A stretch of 64,000 bases of DNA from Hysterium pulicare CBS 123377 (taxonomy: Eukaryota > Ascomycota > Dothideomycetes > Hysteriales > Hysteriaceae), in assembly GCA_000467715.1 (NCBI GenBank), contig AJFK01000977.1:62001-126000 (forward strand). The letters run 5' to 3'. Both the position numbers and the translations under genes were made by a program. This document shows, piece by piece, positions 56,006-64,000 of this stretch. The first letter of the stretch is position 1. Each line of letters starts with the position of its first letter. Under the pieces are notes generated by a model. The model had not been told where the DNA came from, searched no databases, and saw nothing but the letters and a program-made list of their open reading frames with translations.

Positions 56006-57853
56006 TTATCTTGTCTTTCGTTGCTGCATCTCATCTAACTCCGCAATCTCATCAAGCAGTTGAACCGTCTCCGCGGGACTTGCGATCCATGCAGTCGTAC
56101 ATGCCAACCGAGCTTTGAAGTCATTCGCGCCGGCGGAAAGGAATTGGTCTCCGACGTGTAGTGTCTTGCCTCCTTCGATGCCGCCAAAGAACCGCTGGCA
56201 GGCGAGCACACCCCAGGACTTGTCTCCAATATCCACGAAGACATCATTACCACCTGCGATCAATTAGCAAAAGCAGAATCAGCGTTGGACATGAAGATCA
56301 AATACGAAACAAAAGCCTACCGTTGAAGGCACAAAAAGGCAGACGGTAACCGACAGAAGACATTTCCTGTATGATGGGTCAGCCTTCTGCTCATCTCGAT
56401 GGCAGTGCTCTTACAAGGATCTTCTGGGTTACTAGAACCGTCTCTTCAAGCGATTCACGTGGGAACTTTTTTCCGTCTAGCGGAATAATACCGACTGCTC
56501 TATCTTTACGCAGGATAGTGGCTTCCATGCGCATGTTCTTAACGCATTCCCGAAGAGAAGCTTCAGCGACGTTGAGGAGCTCCGTGATATCCGATTCCTC
56601 CCATAAGCGCATTTCATCTAGTAACCATTCCTTTCGCGGCACCCACTTCAAAAGGTCTGGGCTTTCCCCATAAAATTTGAAGCAATAATTGCTCTCCCCA
56701 CCGATAACAACCAGGTTTTGCTTGGAAGTGAGTGGGAGATCAGATGCATGTATAGCATCGAGCAGGCCATGAAGCCTCTCATAGTATCGGCGACCCTCGG
56801 TATACCCCGCAGCAGTCACTATACCAATCCTGGTTCCTTTGCGCATAAGTCCAAGAATCCGTGGTATGGCTGGGTTATCTTCCGCTAACGATTTCCCGTC
56901 ATCATACAGCGTCACATCACCGTCGAAAGTGACCAGTTCGAGCGGACCACCCCGAACTAGACTCATCACCTGGGCTGTATTCAGAATCAATCTGATATCG
57001 TTGAACGAAGGAGGGACAAAACGACGATAGCTGATGAAACGACGTTGGTCCTGCCAGATGAAGGCGTCATGAAGCATAAGGGGTGTAAAGAAAGTAGCTA
57101 CTGAAGGGACGAGTAATCTAAGCTTTGAGCGATCGTGTTTCCCAGCTTTCTGGTGTGTGACTGTACAGGAAGGTTAGCATCAGTTGATACTCAAAGGCAT
57201 GGCTGGGTACGACGCACTATGGTCGTTGATAAGCTCTTCAATATCTCGCATGATCTCAGCATAACGGCGCTGCGCATTAGAAGACATTTGTTCTACGGAC
57301 TGTCCATTTGGCTCGAACACAGCCGTCGGCTGCGAGTGTAGAACGAAGGGTACAGCCAGAAGACCCTATATCGTGCATTAGTTTTCGGCGAGCCTATAAT
57401 GATAAGGTAGAATCGGGATGCAATCGAAGCACCTTCTAAAGGTAGCTTGGGTTCTGTGTAGTGCTCTAGGACCACTATCCTCATTCGGTGCTTCTTGGGA
57501 GTGTACGAGGGAGGAATCTGGTGTTGGGCATCCTTCTGGGCGGACAGCATAATGATGCATTCAGGGTCCAGGAACAGTGATGTATTAATTGTACACGAAG
57601 AAGAAGTTAGTAATTACCTTGATCCATTCGATCTTGAGAAACTGTTAGCAACGCTTTTCAATTTTATGTGTTAAACTCACCAATTGGTCCCGACGGTGCG
57701 TCTTTGAAAGCTACTGTTAGCAAACCAAGCCAAAAGCCCAAGGAATAACGGATACTACGCACTTTCAGCGCGTCTATGAAGATTGTTAGCCGGACAATGA
57801 AATAAAGACGTGATTGGTAACTTCATACATTCAACTCTGTACCTCGTCGTCAT
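56006..57853 (-). CDS. ISN1: IMP-specific 5'-nucleotidase
   Basis: Eight exons: 57853-57829 (25 nt), 57773-57763 (11), 57701-57681 (21), 57632-57618 (15), 57365-57218, 57160-56415, 56366-56321 and 56253-56006, giving 419 aa. The recovered start MTTRYRVEYALKTHRRDQLI continues EWIKGLLAVPFVLHSQP and RRYAEIMRDIEELINDH. The HAD-like catalytic region has LVTFDGDVTLYDDGKSL with the nucleophile Asp and its +2 Asp, IGIVTAAGYTEGRRYYERLH, VVIGGESNYCFKF, LRKDRAVGIIP and the C-terminal FCAFNGGNDVFVDIGDKSWG and LHVGDQFLSAGANDFKARLA. The enzyme dephosphorylates IMP to inosine in purine salvage and may tune NAD precursor supply; this is family knowledge. Four coding micro-exons encode the first 24 residues, and a 252-nt intron follows. 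Divergent from MED17. Confidence 0.95.
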
Positions 57854-58074
57854 CTCTACTGTGAAGACAGGCTCAGTCGACGGAATCCCCACCTGGAACG
57901 GCTTAAATATACGTGTGTCACCTGGTCGAACCTAAATACAAGAAAGTTCGTTCACATGCCACCTTATCGATAAGCTAGCCTTCATGCAAGGTCCCACTCT
58001 CAATTGAACCCAAACATAAACAACCTCACCCCCGTCAATCGTCTTAACTGGCTGCGCCAACGCTGGACAACTTC
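57854..58074. promoter_or_regulatory. Short bidirectional promoter, ISN1 / MED17
   Basis: 221 bp between divergent ATGs. No TATA box is evident, so both genes probably use TATA-less housekeeping-type initiation. Confidence 0.55.
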
Positions 58075-60113
58075 ATGTCTAACACTAGGACAATGTCAGA
58101 GGTCACACTCCGCCCATGGCCAACAGAGGACCCTCAAGCAGACGACATCCAGCTGTTGCTGCACCGATTGCACGCCCAGCGCGGTCATTTCTCAAAAATT
58201 ACCGAGAAAAGTCTTCAGGATGAGATCGATGCGGCAAAAGATGATGGACAGGATGCTATGGAAGGGGTGGAGGAGGACGAGACACCGGCCGTTCAGACTG
58301 AGAAAGAGAGAAAAGATGAACTATTCCAGGCCAAAATTCAAATGCACCAATTAATAAGGTCCGACATTCCATCCTCCTACATCTTCGAAGTACAGTCACT
58401 AATGCTGGTTGTAGTTCTGCATTGAATGAGGCGCAGGTTTTGCAGGACTTCATATCTCTTCTACTATCAAAGGAGTCGCCTACTACTGCCGAGCTTACCA
58501 TGTCTCCCGCCTTAAAGGGAGCAGCGCCGAAAGGAAGCTTGGGTTACGACATGTGGCCTCTACAAGACCCCACACCAACCCAGAATAGGAAGCAGGAACT
58601 CGTCGCGAAAGGCTGGAGGATGAAAGGTTTAGAAGACGCTGCGGATAAAATTCTGAAAGCAGCCACACATCTGGAAAGCGAGGTCCGAAAGGAAACTCAA
58701 TACTGGGAGGAAGTGCTTTCCATCACGGAAAAGGGGTGGTCTATCCGTCGTCTGCCGCACAAGCATGGCCACAAGCAGGTGCTGGGTGTACAGTTTGGCT
58801 TTGCGGAAGGTGTGTCAGTGCTGAGTCTTTGTCTGCGGCAATACTAACTCATGGATGTAGCGAGCGAGTACTTTAATCGGCGCGGCTTGGCTCCTCTACG
58901 AATGAGCGAAGAGGGCAATATCATCCTTGATGCCGAACTGACCCAACGTGCCAGAGCAGTACGCGTTCGCGTCAGCGAAGATGGCAAGATTACTGGCACT
59001 TCAAAGCTTCCGCCTCAAGAAGACGCATCACATCAATCTATTGAAAATTTAATACATCGAGCTAGGGATTCGTTGTTCGAAGAAGAGCTTTATCACGAAA
59101 TGTCCATGGAAACACGGCAACTACTTTCCTACAACGTAAAATTGCGGGACTCGGTCATAAATCTACCAGCGCCTAAATCAAACGACGCATTGAAATCGGA
59201 TCGTACGATACTGATCGACACGGTCTATGTAGATGAAAGGATACCGGAGATTGATGATCATTCAGAAGACTGGTTGGCACAGAGTGTAGCAGAAGCACTT
59301 CGTGTCCTCCTATCTTGGGAACATCGGCAGCGTCTACACCGACGTTCACAAATCCCACCTCCCCTGTCGGAGCACAAGCGGACGCAATCATCGCCACCAT
59401 TACTTCGCGTACTGCTGACCTATTTCCGCAATGCCATGGATGTCGATTCTGCTCGACGCTACTTTGATCGAATAAGACATGTCTTGTTAAGTGCTGGCTT
59501 AGATTCGGCATTCAAATTAACATACCATCCTGCTTTATCAAACTTAACGAATGCCCTCAAGGACCCAGCTGCAGGCAACCTCTCCTTCCTGGATAAAATT
59601 GTCACCATACTCACACGGCCACTGACCAGCAGGATCACCTTCTGTCTCCCGTCCACGACTGATACGTCCAGCTTGAAAGAAGAGATTATCTTAACCATCA
59701 GAACAGCCATGGGTGCACCAACGCATGGTACGGAGTACAAACTCACCTTACCCCCTTCGTGCGCATCGTTCCTTCTGCCTGATAAGGATGCTCGACGAGA
59801 TTTCCACTTTAGTTCGTTCAGCGACTTAACGTCGTATATCGATCTGATGCTTTCTTTGGATTTGTCTCGGTCATTAATTAGCAAAGAAAACGCTGGATGG
59901 ACTGGTGTCGAACGTCTCCCAAAGCTATCAAAACAACTGAAACAACACAAAAAGCGAGGCCAAAAAGCTCTAGAGGTCCACGTCGCGAACGGCAGCATCA
60001 GGCTGACCATCAATACATTAGAGGCAAACATTGCTGAGCAGTACTCCTGGGATGGCAGTGAGGGCAAGAAGGGATTTAGAGAAGTGGTCAAAGAATTTAT
60101 TGGAGCGCATTGA
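58075..60113 (+). CDS. MED17: Mediator complex subunit 17
   Basis: Exons 58075-58358, 58415-58809 and 58861-60113 give 643 aa. ATG 58075 is the first in frame; a second at 58093 would remove six residues. Family motifs: VTLRPWPTED, LLLHRLHAQRGHFSKITEKS, an acidic linker, LQDFISLLLSK, KGSLGYDMWPLQDPTPTQNR, WRMKGLEDAADKILKAATHL, YWEEVLSITEKGWSIRRLP, VQFGFAEASEYFNRRGLAPL and a C-terminal half of mixed fold. MED17 (Srb4) is a core head-module subunit that joins head and middle modules and is required for RNA polymerase II transcription in general. The first donor is GTCCGA, atypical at +3 to +6, but phase and motif continuity support it. Confidence 0.92.
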
Positions 60114-60661
60114 GGAGAACGACTTAGTTGATATACCTATTAACATGAATACAGAACACACTATAGGAGACTTTGATTGTGGCTCTTCGAGTGTAACCTG
60201 AACTGTCTCTATGCGAATCTGCAGGACCCCGACGTTCTGTTAGAAGGCGGCCTTGATTTTCCTTTTCTCGAACCTAGCAATTTCCATCCAATCTCAGTGC
60301 TCCGGTAGTCTGCTGCAAGCAGCGATGCAGTCCAGGTCGCTTGTTCATCAAATGAATACCTCCAACAAACTGCCGAGGTCCCTCCGAAATCGATGATGCA
60401 CATGCATGGCGAAAATGGTAGTCCGCGGGAATAACGTAACGGGCGGGAGGGGCCGGCAGAGCTTCTGTGGGGTAAGCACATGGAAGCTGTTCCTGATCGA
60501 CGGAATGTTTGTATCGTTTACTCGTCATGACGTGAACATTGGATTTCCCCAATGGCAATAAAGATAGGCGGAGAGACTCCTCAGTTGGAGAGCTACTCTG
60601 CACCTCACCAATTGAGAACTCTTTTTCTATATCAGTTTACCACCCTGAAAGACATTGCACG
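60114..60661. other. Intergenic region upstream of the yellow/MRJP gene
   Basis: 548 bp of MED17 3' flank and promoter for the secreted protein gene. Open frames on both strands lack motifs. Confidence 0.5.
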
Positions 60662-62174
60662 ATGCGTTCATTATTCATTCTAGCACTTACAAGCCTCTGG
60701 TGCTTGATCATAGCTCAAGACCTAGCAAGAAATCCCGATGTAGCTGGGCCTCCACTCGAGCTCGTCCATCTCTATTATGATGAATGGCCTACTGGCAAGT
60801 CTGACCTTTTGAATTCTACCTGTAGGTCTAAGATCAATTCTAGGTATTACTGTTGCATCCAATGGCCGCAAATTCTCTAATTACCCACCTGGGCTGGACG
60901 CTAACAACACAAACGACGGCAACAATGGCAAATACACCGTGGCAGAGCTTACAGGAAACAGCACCGAGAAACCCTATCCGAGTGTTGAGATAAACAATCC
61001 ACCTGGAGGTGCTATCAATTATTCTACCACCCCTGCGAGTAAGGATTCTGCTCGCGAACTCAGCTGCCCAACCTCGACTATTATATTTGTTTTCTTGGAA
61101 CCTCAAAATTCTGAACTCTGAAGGCTGATTTATATCTCTCGCAGCCGGCGCAAACTACCAAAATCACCTCATAGGCGTGCAATCCGTTGTTCTGGATCCT
61201 CACGACAACCTCTGGATCCTTGACACAGGCCGCGCGCTCACTCCCAATGGCACGCTCGTTCCCGCTTCATACGGTGGACCTAAATTAGTCGGAGTCTCTC
61301 TTACCGACGATAGCATATTCAAGACAATCATCTTTCCCTCCACGGTGGCATATCCAGACTCGTACCTTAATGATATCCGAATTGACCTAAGGAAGGGTTC
61401 AAGTGAGAGTGGTCAGGGCGTTGCGTATATCACTGATAGCAGCAGTGAGGGTAGAAACGGGATCATTATTGTGGATTTAGGCACTGGCAAGAGCTGGAGG
61501 CATCTAGATGGCTCACCAACCGTACGTGCACAGCGAGAATTCGTGCCTTATGTTTGGGGAACGTCCCTCTACTACATCCCCGGACCAGGCCTTCCTATAA
61601 CCTACGCGCCCCTCGGGTCCGATGGAATTGCAATCTCCGCTGATGGAGAAGATCTATATTGGGGTCCGGTTGGCGGGAGATACCTCTACTCAATTCCAAC
61701 AGCGCGATTAAGGGATAGGAGTCAGACAAGCGAGATACTTGCTCAAGCGTCGGTCGTAAATAGGGGAGAACGAGGTGTAAGCGATGGATTTGAAACCGAT
61801 ACGAACGGCTTCATCTACCACGGGGTTATGGAACAAGAAGCGGTTGGATTCTATAATCCCGCAAACGGTACCGACCAGATATTCGTTGGGGATCCGAGGA
61901 TTAGTTGGGTCGATACAAGTGAGTCTTCTTGTTGCCTGTTCTATCGTTTCTTTGCAGTATAGATGGAGTTTAGGAAGAAGAAGAATATGTCAGGAATCAA
62001 TGCTAACATAGGAATGTGTGGACAGTGTCTGTCGCTTCAGATGGTTATCTCTATTTCACGTCAAATCAGCTTTTCTTACTGCCGAGCTTTTATCCCGGTA
62101 CGGATAGGAGACAGAGACCTTTTGCGCTTTTCAGGGCTAAGTTACCTGGGAATGGGACGAGGGTGTCATTATAG
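60662..62174 (+). CDS. Secreted yellow / major royal jelly family protein
   Basis: Exons 60662-60794, 60844-61038, 61145-61918 and 62026-62174 give 416 aa. The first intron is GC-AG (donor GCAAGT); without it WPTG could not join ITVASNGRKFSNYPPGLD. A signal peptide is evident: MRSLFILALTSLWCLIIAQ. The propeller motifs of the MRJP/yellow family are present: LVHLYYDEWPTG, LIGVQSVVLDPHDNLWILDT, FPSTVAYPDSYLNDIRIDL, AYITDSSSEGRNGIIIVDLG, DGIAISADGEDLYWGPVGGR, and MSVASDGYLYFTSNQLFLLP near the end. Fungal members are secreted six-bladed propellers of unknown substrate; ligand or amine binding is known only for animal relatives. The GC donor and the fourth exon are easily lost in automatic models. 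Confidence 0.9.
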
Positions 62175-62488
62175 TAGATGGATAAGTAACTTTCTAGCTC
62201 AAGGAAAGGGGGTTTGCTTTGGAATTGTTCGAGATTTTAAACATATGTGATTTAACTTCAGCTAACATAACATATATCGATGTGAAATCAATGGAAACTC
62301 AGGAAGGCCATGGCAGGTTATTGTTCTCAAGATGCCAGAAGCTTGCGATGACTATTTCGATTCATCCCCGTCCATTTCGAGATTAGTCAACCTCGGCCCA
62401 AACCAACGTCATAGCTCCTTCATCCCAAAAAGCTCTCCCAACCCAATTCTAACACATCCTATCATTGCACCACTCCAACCCCGTTGCA
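62175..62488. other. Intergenic region
   Basis: 314 bp between the yellow/MRJP gene and ETR1; it must hold the ETR1 promoter. The last 100 bp is C/A- and C/T-rich, typical of a fungal leader. Confidence 0.5.
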
Positions 62489-63742
62489 ATGGCACCAAAA
62501 CACCTCTCAACAGCGCCTCTACGACCCATCTTCACATCACTCTCACAGACCTCCCGACACACCCCACGATGTAGTCGAACAGCTCCATCACCCCGCCAAA
62601 CTCTCTTCCGGCATTCGCATCGCCGCGATATCTCCGCCTACGGCTACGAACAAGCCAAAGCCCTCACATTCTCCCAGTATGGCGAACCACCAGACGTCCT
62701 CTCCTTACACAGCCACTCCATCTCCCCCGCACACTCCAATCTCCTCACCCTCCGCTTCCTCGCGAGTCCGATAAACCCCGCCGACATAAACCAAATCCAA
62801 GGCGTATACCCATCGAAACCAACCTTCACAACCTCTCTCGGTACAGCAAACCCAATAGCGGTAGCGGGCAACGAGGGCGTAGCCGAAGTTATTGGATTAG
62901 GTGACAAAGCGAAAGACGCGGGATGGAAACGTGGAGATTGGGTTTTTATGCGGGCGCCTGGATTCGGAACTTGGAGGACACATGCGCAATGTATGCCTGA
63001 GCATGTAGTGAAACTGGATGAGGGGATAAGAGAAGGGATCACGGCTCTCCAGGCGGGGACGGTGTCTATAAACCCGTGCACGGCGTATAGGATGCTTACG
63101 GATTTTGTGGAGGTGAAGGAGGGGGATTGGTTTGTGCAGAACGGGGCAAATTCGGGGGTAGGGAGAGCGGCGATCCAGCTTGCGAGGGTTTGGGGGTGGA
63201 AGAGTTTGAATGTTATTAGAGGGAGGGAAGATAAGGAGGCTGAGAATAAGCTGAAGCAGGAGTTGAAGGATCTGGGTGCTGATGTCGTCGTCACGGATGA
63301 AGAGCTTCAGGCAAAGGATTTCAGGGATAGAGTCAAGGAATGGACGAACGGTGGTCGGGATAACATTCCCCTAGCCCTCAACTGCGTGGGCGGTAAAACT
63401 GCGACCGCTCTTGCCAAAATCCTCTCACCTTGCGCGCATTTTGTTACGTATGGTGCTATGTCTAAGCAGCCGCTGACTCTCCCCGCATCGATGCTTATTT
63501 TCAAAGATATTCATTTTGATGGGTTTTGGGTGTCAAAGTGGGCGGAGGAGAACCCGGAGCAGAAAACCAGCACGGTGGAACATGTGCTAGATTTGACGAG
63601 AAAGGGGGAGTTTAAGGATATGCCGTTTGACGAGATTAAGTGGGAGTGGGAGAGTAAGGAGGAAGATTTGATTGGGGCTGTCAAGGGGACCTTGGAGGGT
63701 TATAGGAGTGGGAAGAGTGTATTTGTGTTTGGGAAGACGTAG
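62489..63742 (+). CDS. ETR1: Mitochondrial enoyl-[ACP] reductase (Etr1/MECR)
   Basis: A single exon of 417 aa from the ATG at 62489 (a TTG in frame 24 nt upstream is rejected). The first 45 residues are rich in Arg, Ser and His with few acids (APLRPIFTSLSQTSRHTPRC, FRHSHRRDISAYGYEQAK), a mitochondrial presequence. The zinc-independent medium-chain reductase fold follows: ALTFSQYGEPPDVLSL, LASPINPADINQIQGVYPSK with the catalytic Tyr, VAGNEGVAEVIGLGDKAK, WVFMRAPGFGTWRTHAQ, the NADPH loop VQNGANSGVGRAAIQLAR, NVIRGR, LALNCVGGKTATALAKIL and HFVTYGAMSKQPLTLPASML. It catalyses the last step of each elongation cycle in mitochondrial fatty acid synthesis, needed for lipoic acid and respiratory assembly. 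Confidence 0.95.
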   Translation: MAPKHLSTAPLRPIFTSLSQTSRHTPRCSRTAPSPRQTLFRHSHRRDISAYGYEQAKALTFSQYGEPPDVLSLHSHSISPAHSNLLTLRFLASPINPADINQIQGVYPSKPTFTTSLGTANPIAVAGNEGVAEVIGLGDKAKDAGWKRGDWVFMRAPGFGTWRTHAQCMPEHVVKLDEGIREGITALQAGTVSINPCTAYRMLTDFVEVKEGDWFVQNGANSGVGRAAIQLARVWGWKSLNVIRGREDKEAENKLKQELKDLGADVVVTDEELQAKDFRDRVKEWTNGGRDNIPLALNCVGGKTATALAKILSPCAHFVTYGAMSKQPLTLPASMLIFKDIHFDGFWVSKWAEENPEQKTSTVEHVLDLTRKGEFKDMPFDEIKWEWESKEEDLIGAVKGTLEGYRSGKSVFVFGKT

Positions 63743-63926
63743 TTGGGAAGAAGGTATTGATGTTGCATTATAGGAGTCATTTTTGGCTGGTAACTATGAT
63801 CGAGACTGGCCACCATGGTAGTAGCGCTATCTGTAGGGGAAATGGCACATGTCTATACATATCTACACTTCATCCGAACTCAAGAAGGATGATGAAACCC
63901 ACATTTCATATAGACCACCAACCCAT
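63743..63926. other. Convergent intergenic region, 184 bp
   Basis: Between the stops of ETR1 (+) and the thiolase gene (-). No element noted. Confidence 0.6.
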
Positions 63927-64000
63927 CTACTCCCTAACAATCAAACTCGCCATACCCATCCCAGTCCCAATACACATACTCTCAACCCCAATCTGCTGCC
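63927..64000 (-). CDS. Thiolase (acetyl-CoA acyltransferase) C-terminus, partial
   Basis: Only the last 23 codons plus stop lie in the window; the gene continues past the window's right edge. The reading QQIGVESMCIGTGMGMASLI followed by VRE and a stop matches the end of type-I thiolases, where CIGTGMGM holds the second catalytic cysteine that deprotonates the substrate. The ending is more like peroxisomal 3-ketoacyl-CoA thiolase (Pot1) than acetoacetyl-CoA thiolase, but the segment is too short to be sure. Confidence 0.8.
   Translation of the reverse strand, partial: QQIGVESMCIGTGMGMASLIVRE

Noticed and set aside
57293-57550. Open frames on the minus strand in the ISN1 intron
   Set aside because: They end or begin at intron boundaries of ISN1 and carry no conserved motif beyond the exon part.
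1-64000. CRISPR arrays, rRNA, intact mobile elements
   Set aside because: No regularly spaced repeats, rRNA signatures, transposase or reverse-transcriptase motifs were found on either strand.

Overview
The window is a piece of a filamentous ascomycete (Pezizomycotina) nuclear chromosome. The signs are dense single-copy housekeeping genes on both strands, introns mostly of 45-65 nt with CTAAC/CTGAC-like branch sites, and families restricted to or typical of filamentous fungi: homeobox-plus-C2H2 regulator, LaeA-like methyltransferase, fungal yellow/royal-jelly protein, Cys-rich MTEP-type protein and SesA-type STAND domain. A Leotiomycetes-like host is my guess from protein flavour only. I rebuilt splice structures by hand by matching donors, acceptors and reading phase; every multi-exon model reported as complete keeps one open frame to its stop.

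Layout. 1-11.5 kb: AIM21 (actin patch, 5' cut by the window edge), homeobox/C2H2 regulator (-), ubiquitin-like protein of unknown role (+), coiled-coil nuclear protein that may be an inner-kinetochore subunit (-), OXLD1-type mitochondrial protein (+), tiny three-exon DPM3 (-). 12-22 kb: SmgGDS-like ARM protein (+), secreted SMP-30-like propeller (-), alpha/beta hydrolase (-), Cdk9-type cyclin (-), relic of a SesA...TPR STAND protein (+). 22.6-33 kb: SIP5 (+), a 4.8-kb stretch without recognisable genes, AIM6 (+), PLP homeostasis protein (+). 33-44 kb: AP-2 alpha (-), Cys-rich metallothionein-like protein (-), F-box protein (-), then a divergent pair of LaeA-like methyltransferase (-) and cytochrome P450 (+). 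45-64 kb: phosphofructokinase (+), DUF3245-like protein (-) divergent with succinyl-CoA ligase beta (+), NDC80 (-), a Ser-rich unknown (-), ISN1 (-) divergent with MED17 (+), a secreted yellow/MRJP protein (+), ETR1 (+) and the last codons of a thiolase (-).

How genes work together. Most are independent housekeeping genes arranged as convergent and divergent pairs; short shared promoters link DUF3245/LSC2 (about 240 bp) and ISN1/MED17 (about 220 bp). Mitochondrial and carbon metabolism is well represented (PFK, LSC2, ETR1, OXLD1-type, thiolase end). The methyltransferase/P450 pair is the only hint of specialised metabolism.

The most unusual signals are in gene architecture: two GC-AG introns, runs of micro-exons in ISN1 (11, 21 and 15 nt) and AP-2 alpha (7-nt first coding exon, 14-nt third), and frequent AAG acceptors and GTC donors. 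Also notable are a perfect 26-bp palindrome built on GATA sites upstream of PFK and the 4.8-kb gene-poor stretch. I did not find an undescribed multi-gene system; no CRISPR, rRNA, tRNA or intact transposon was seen.
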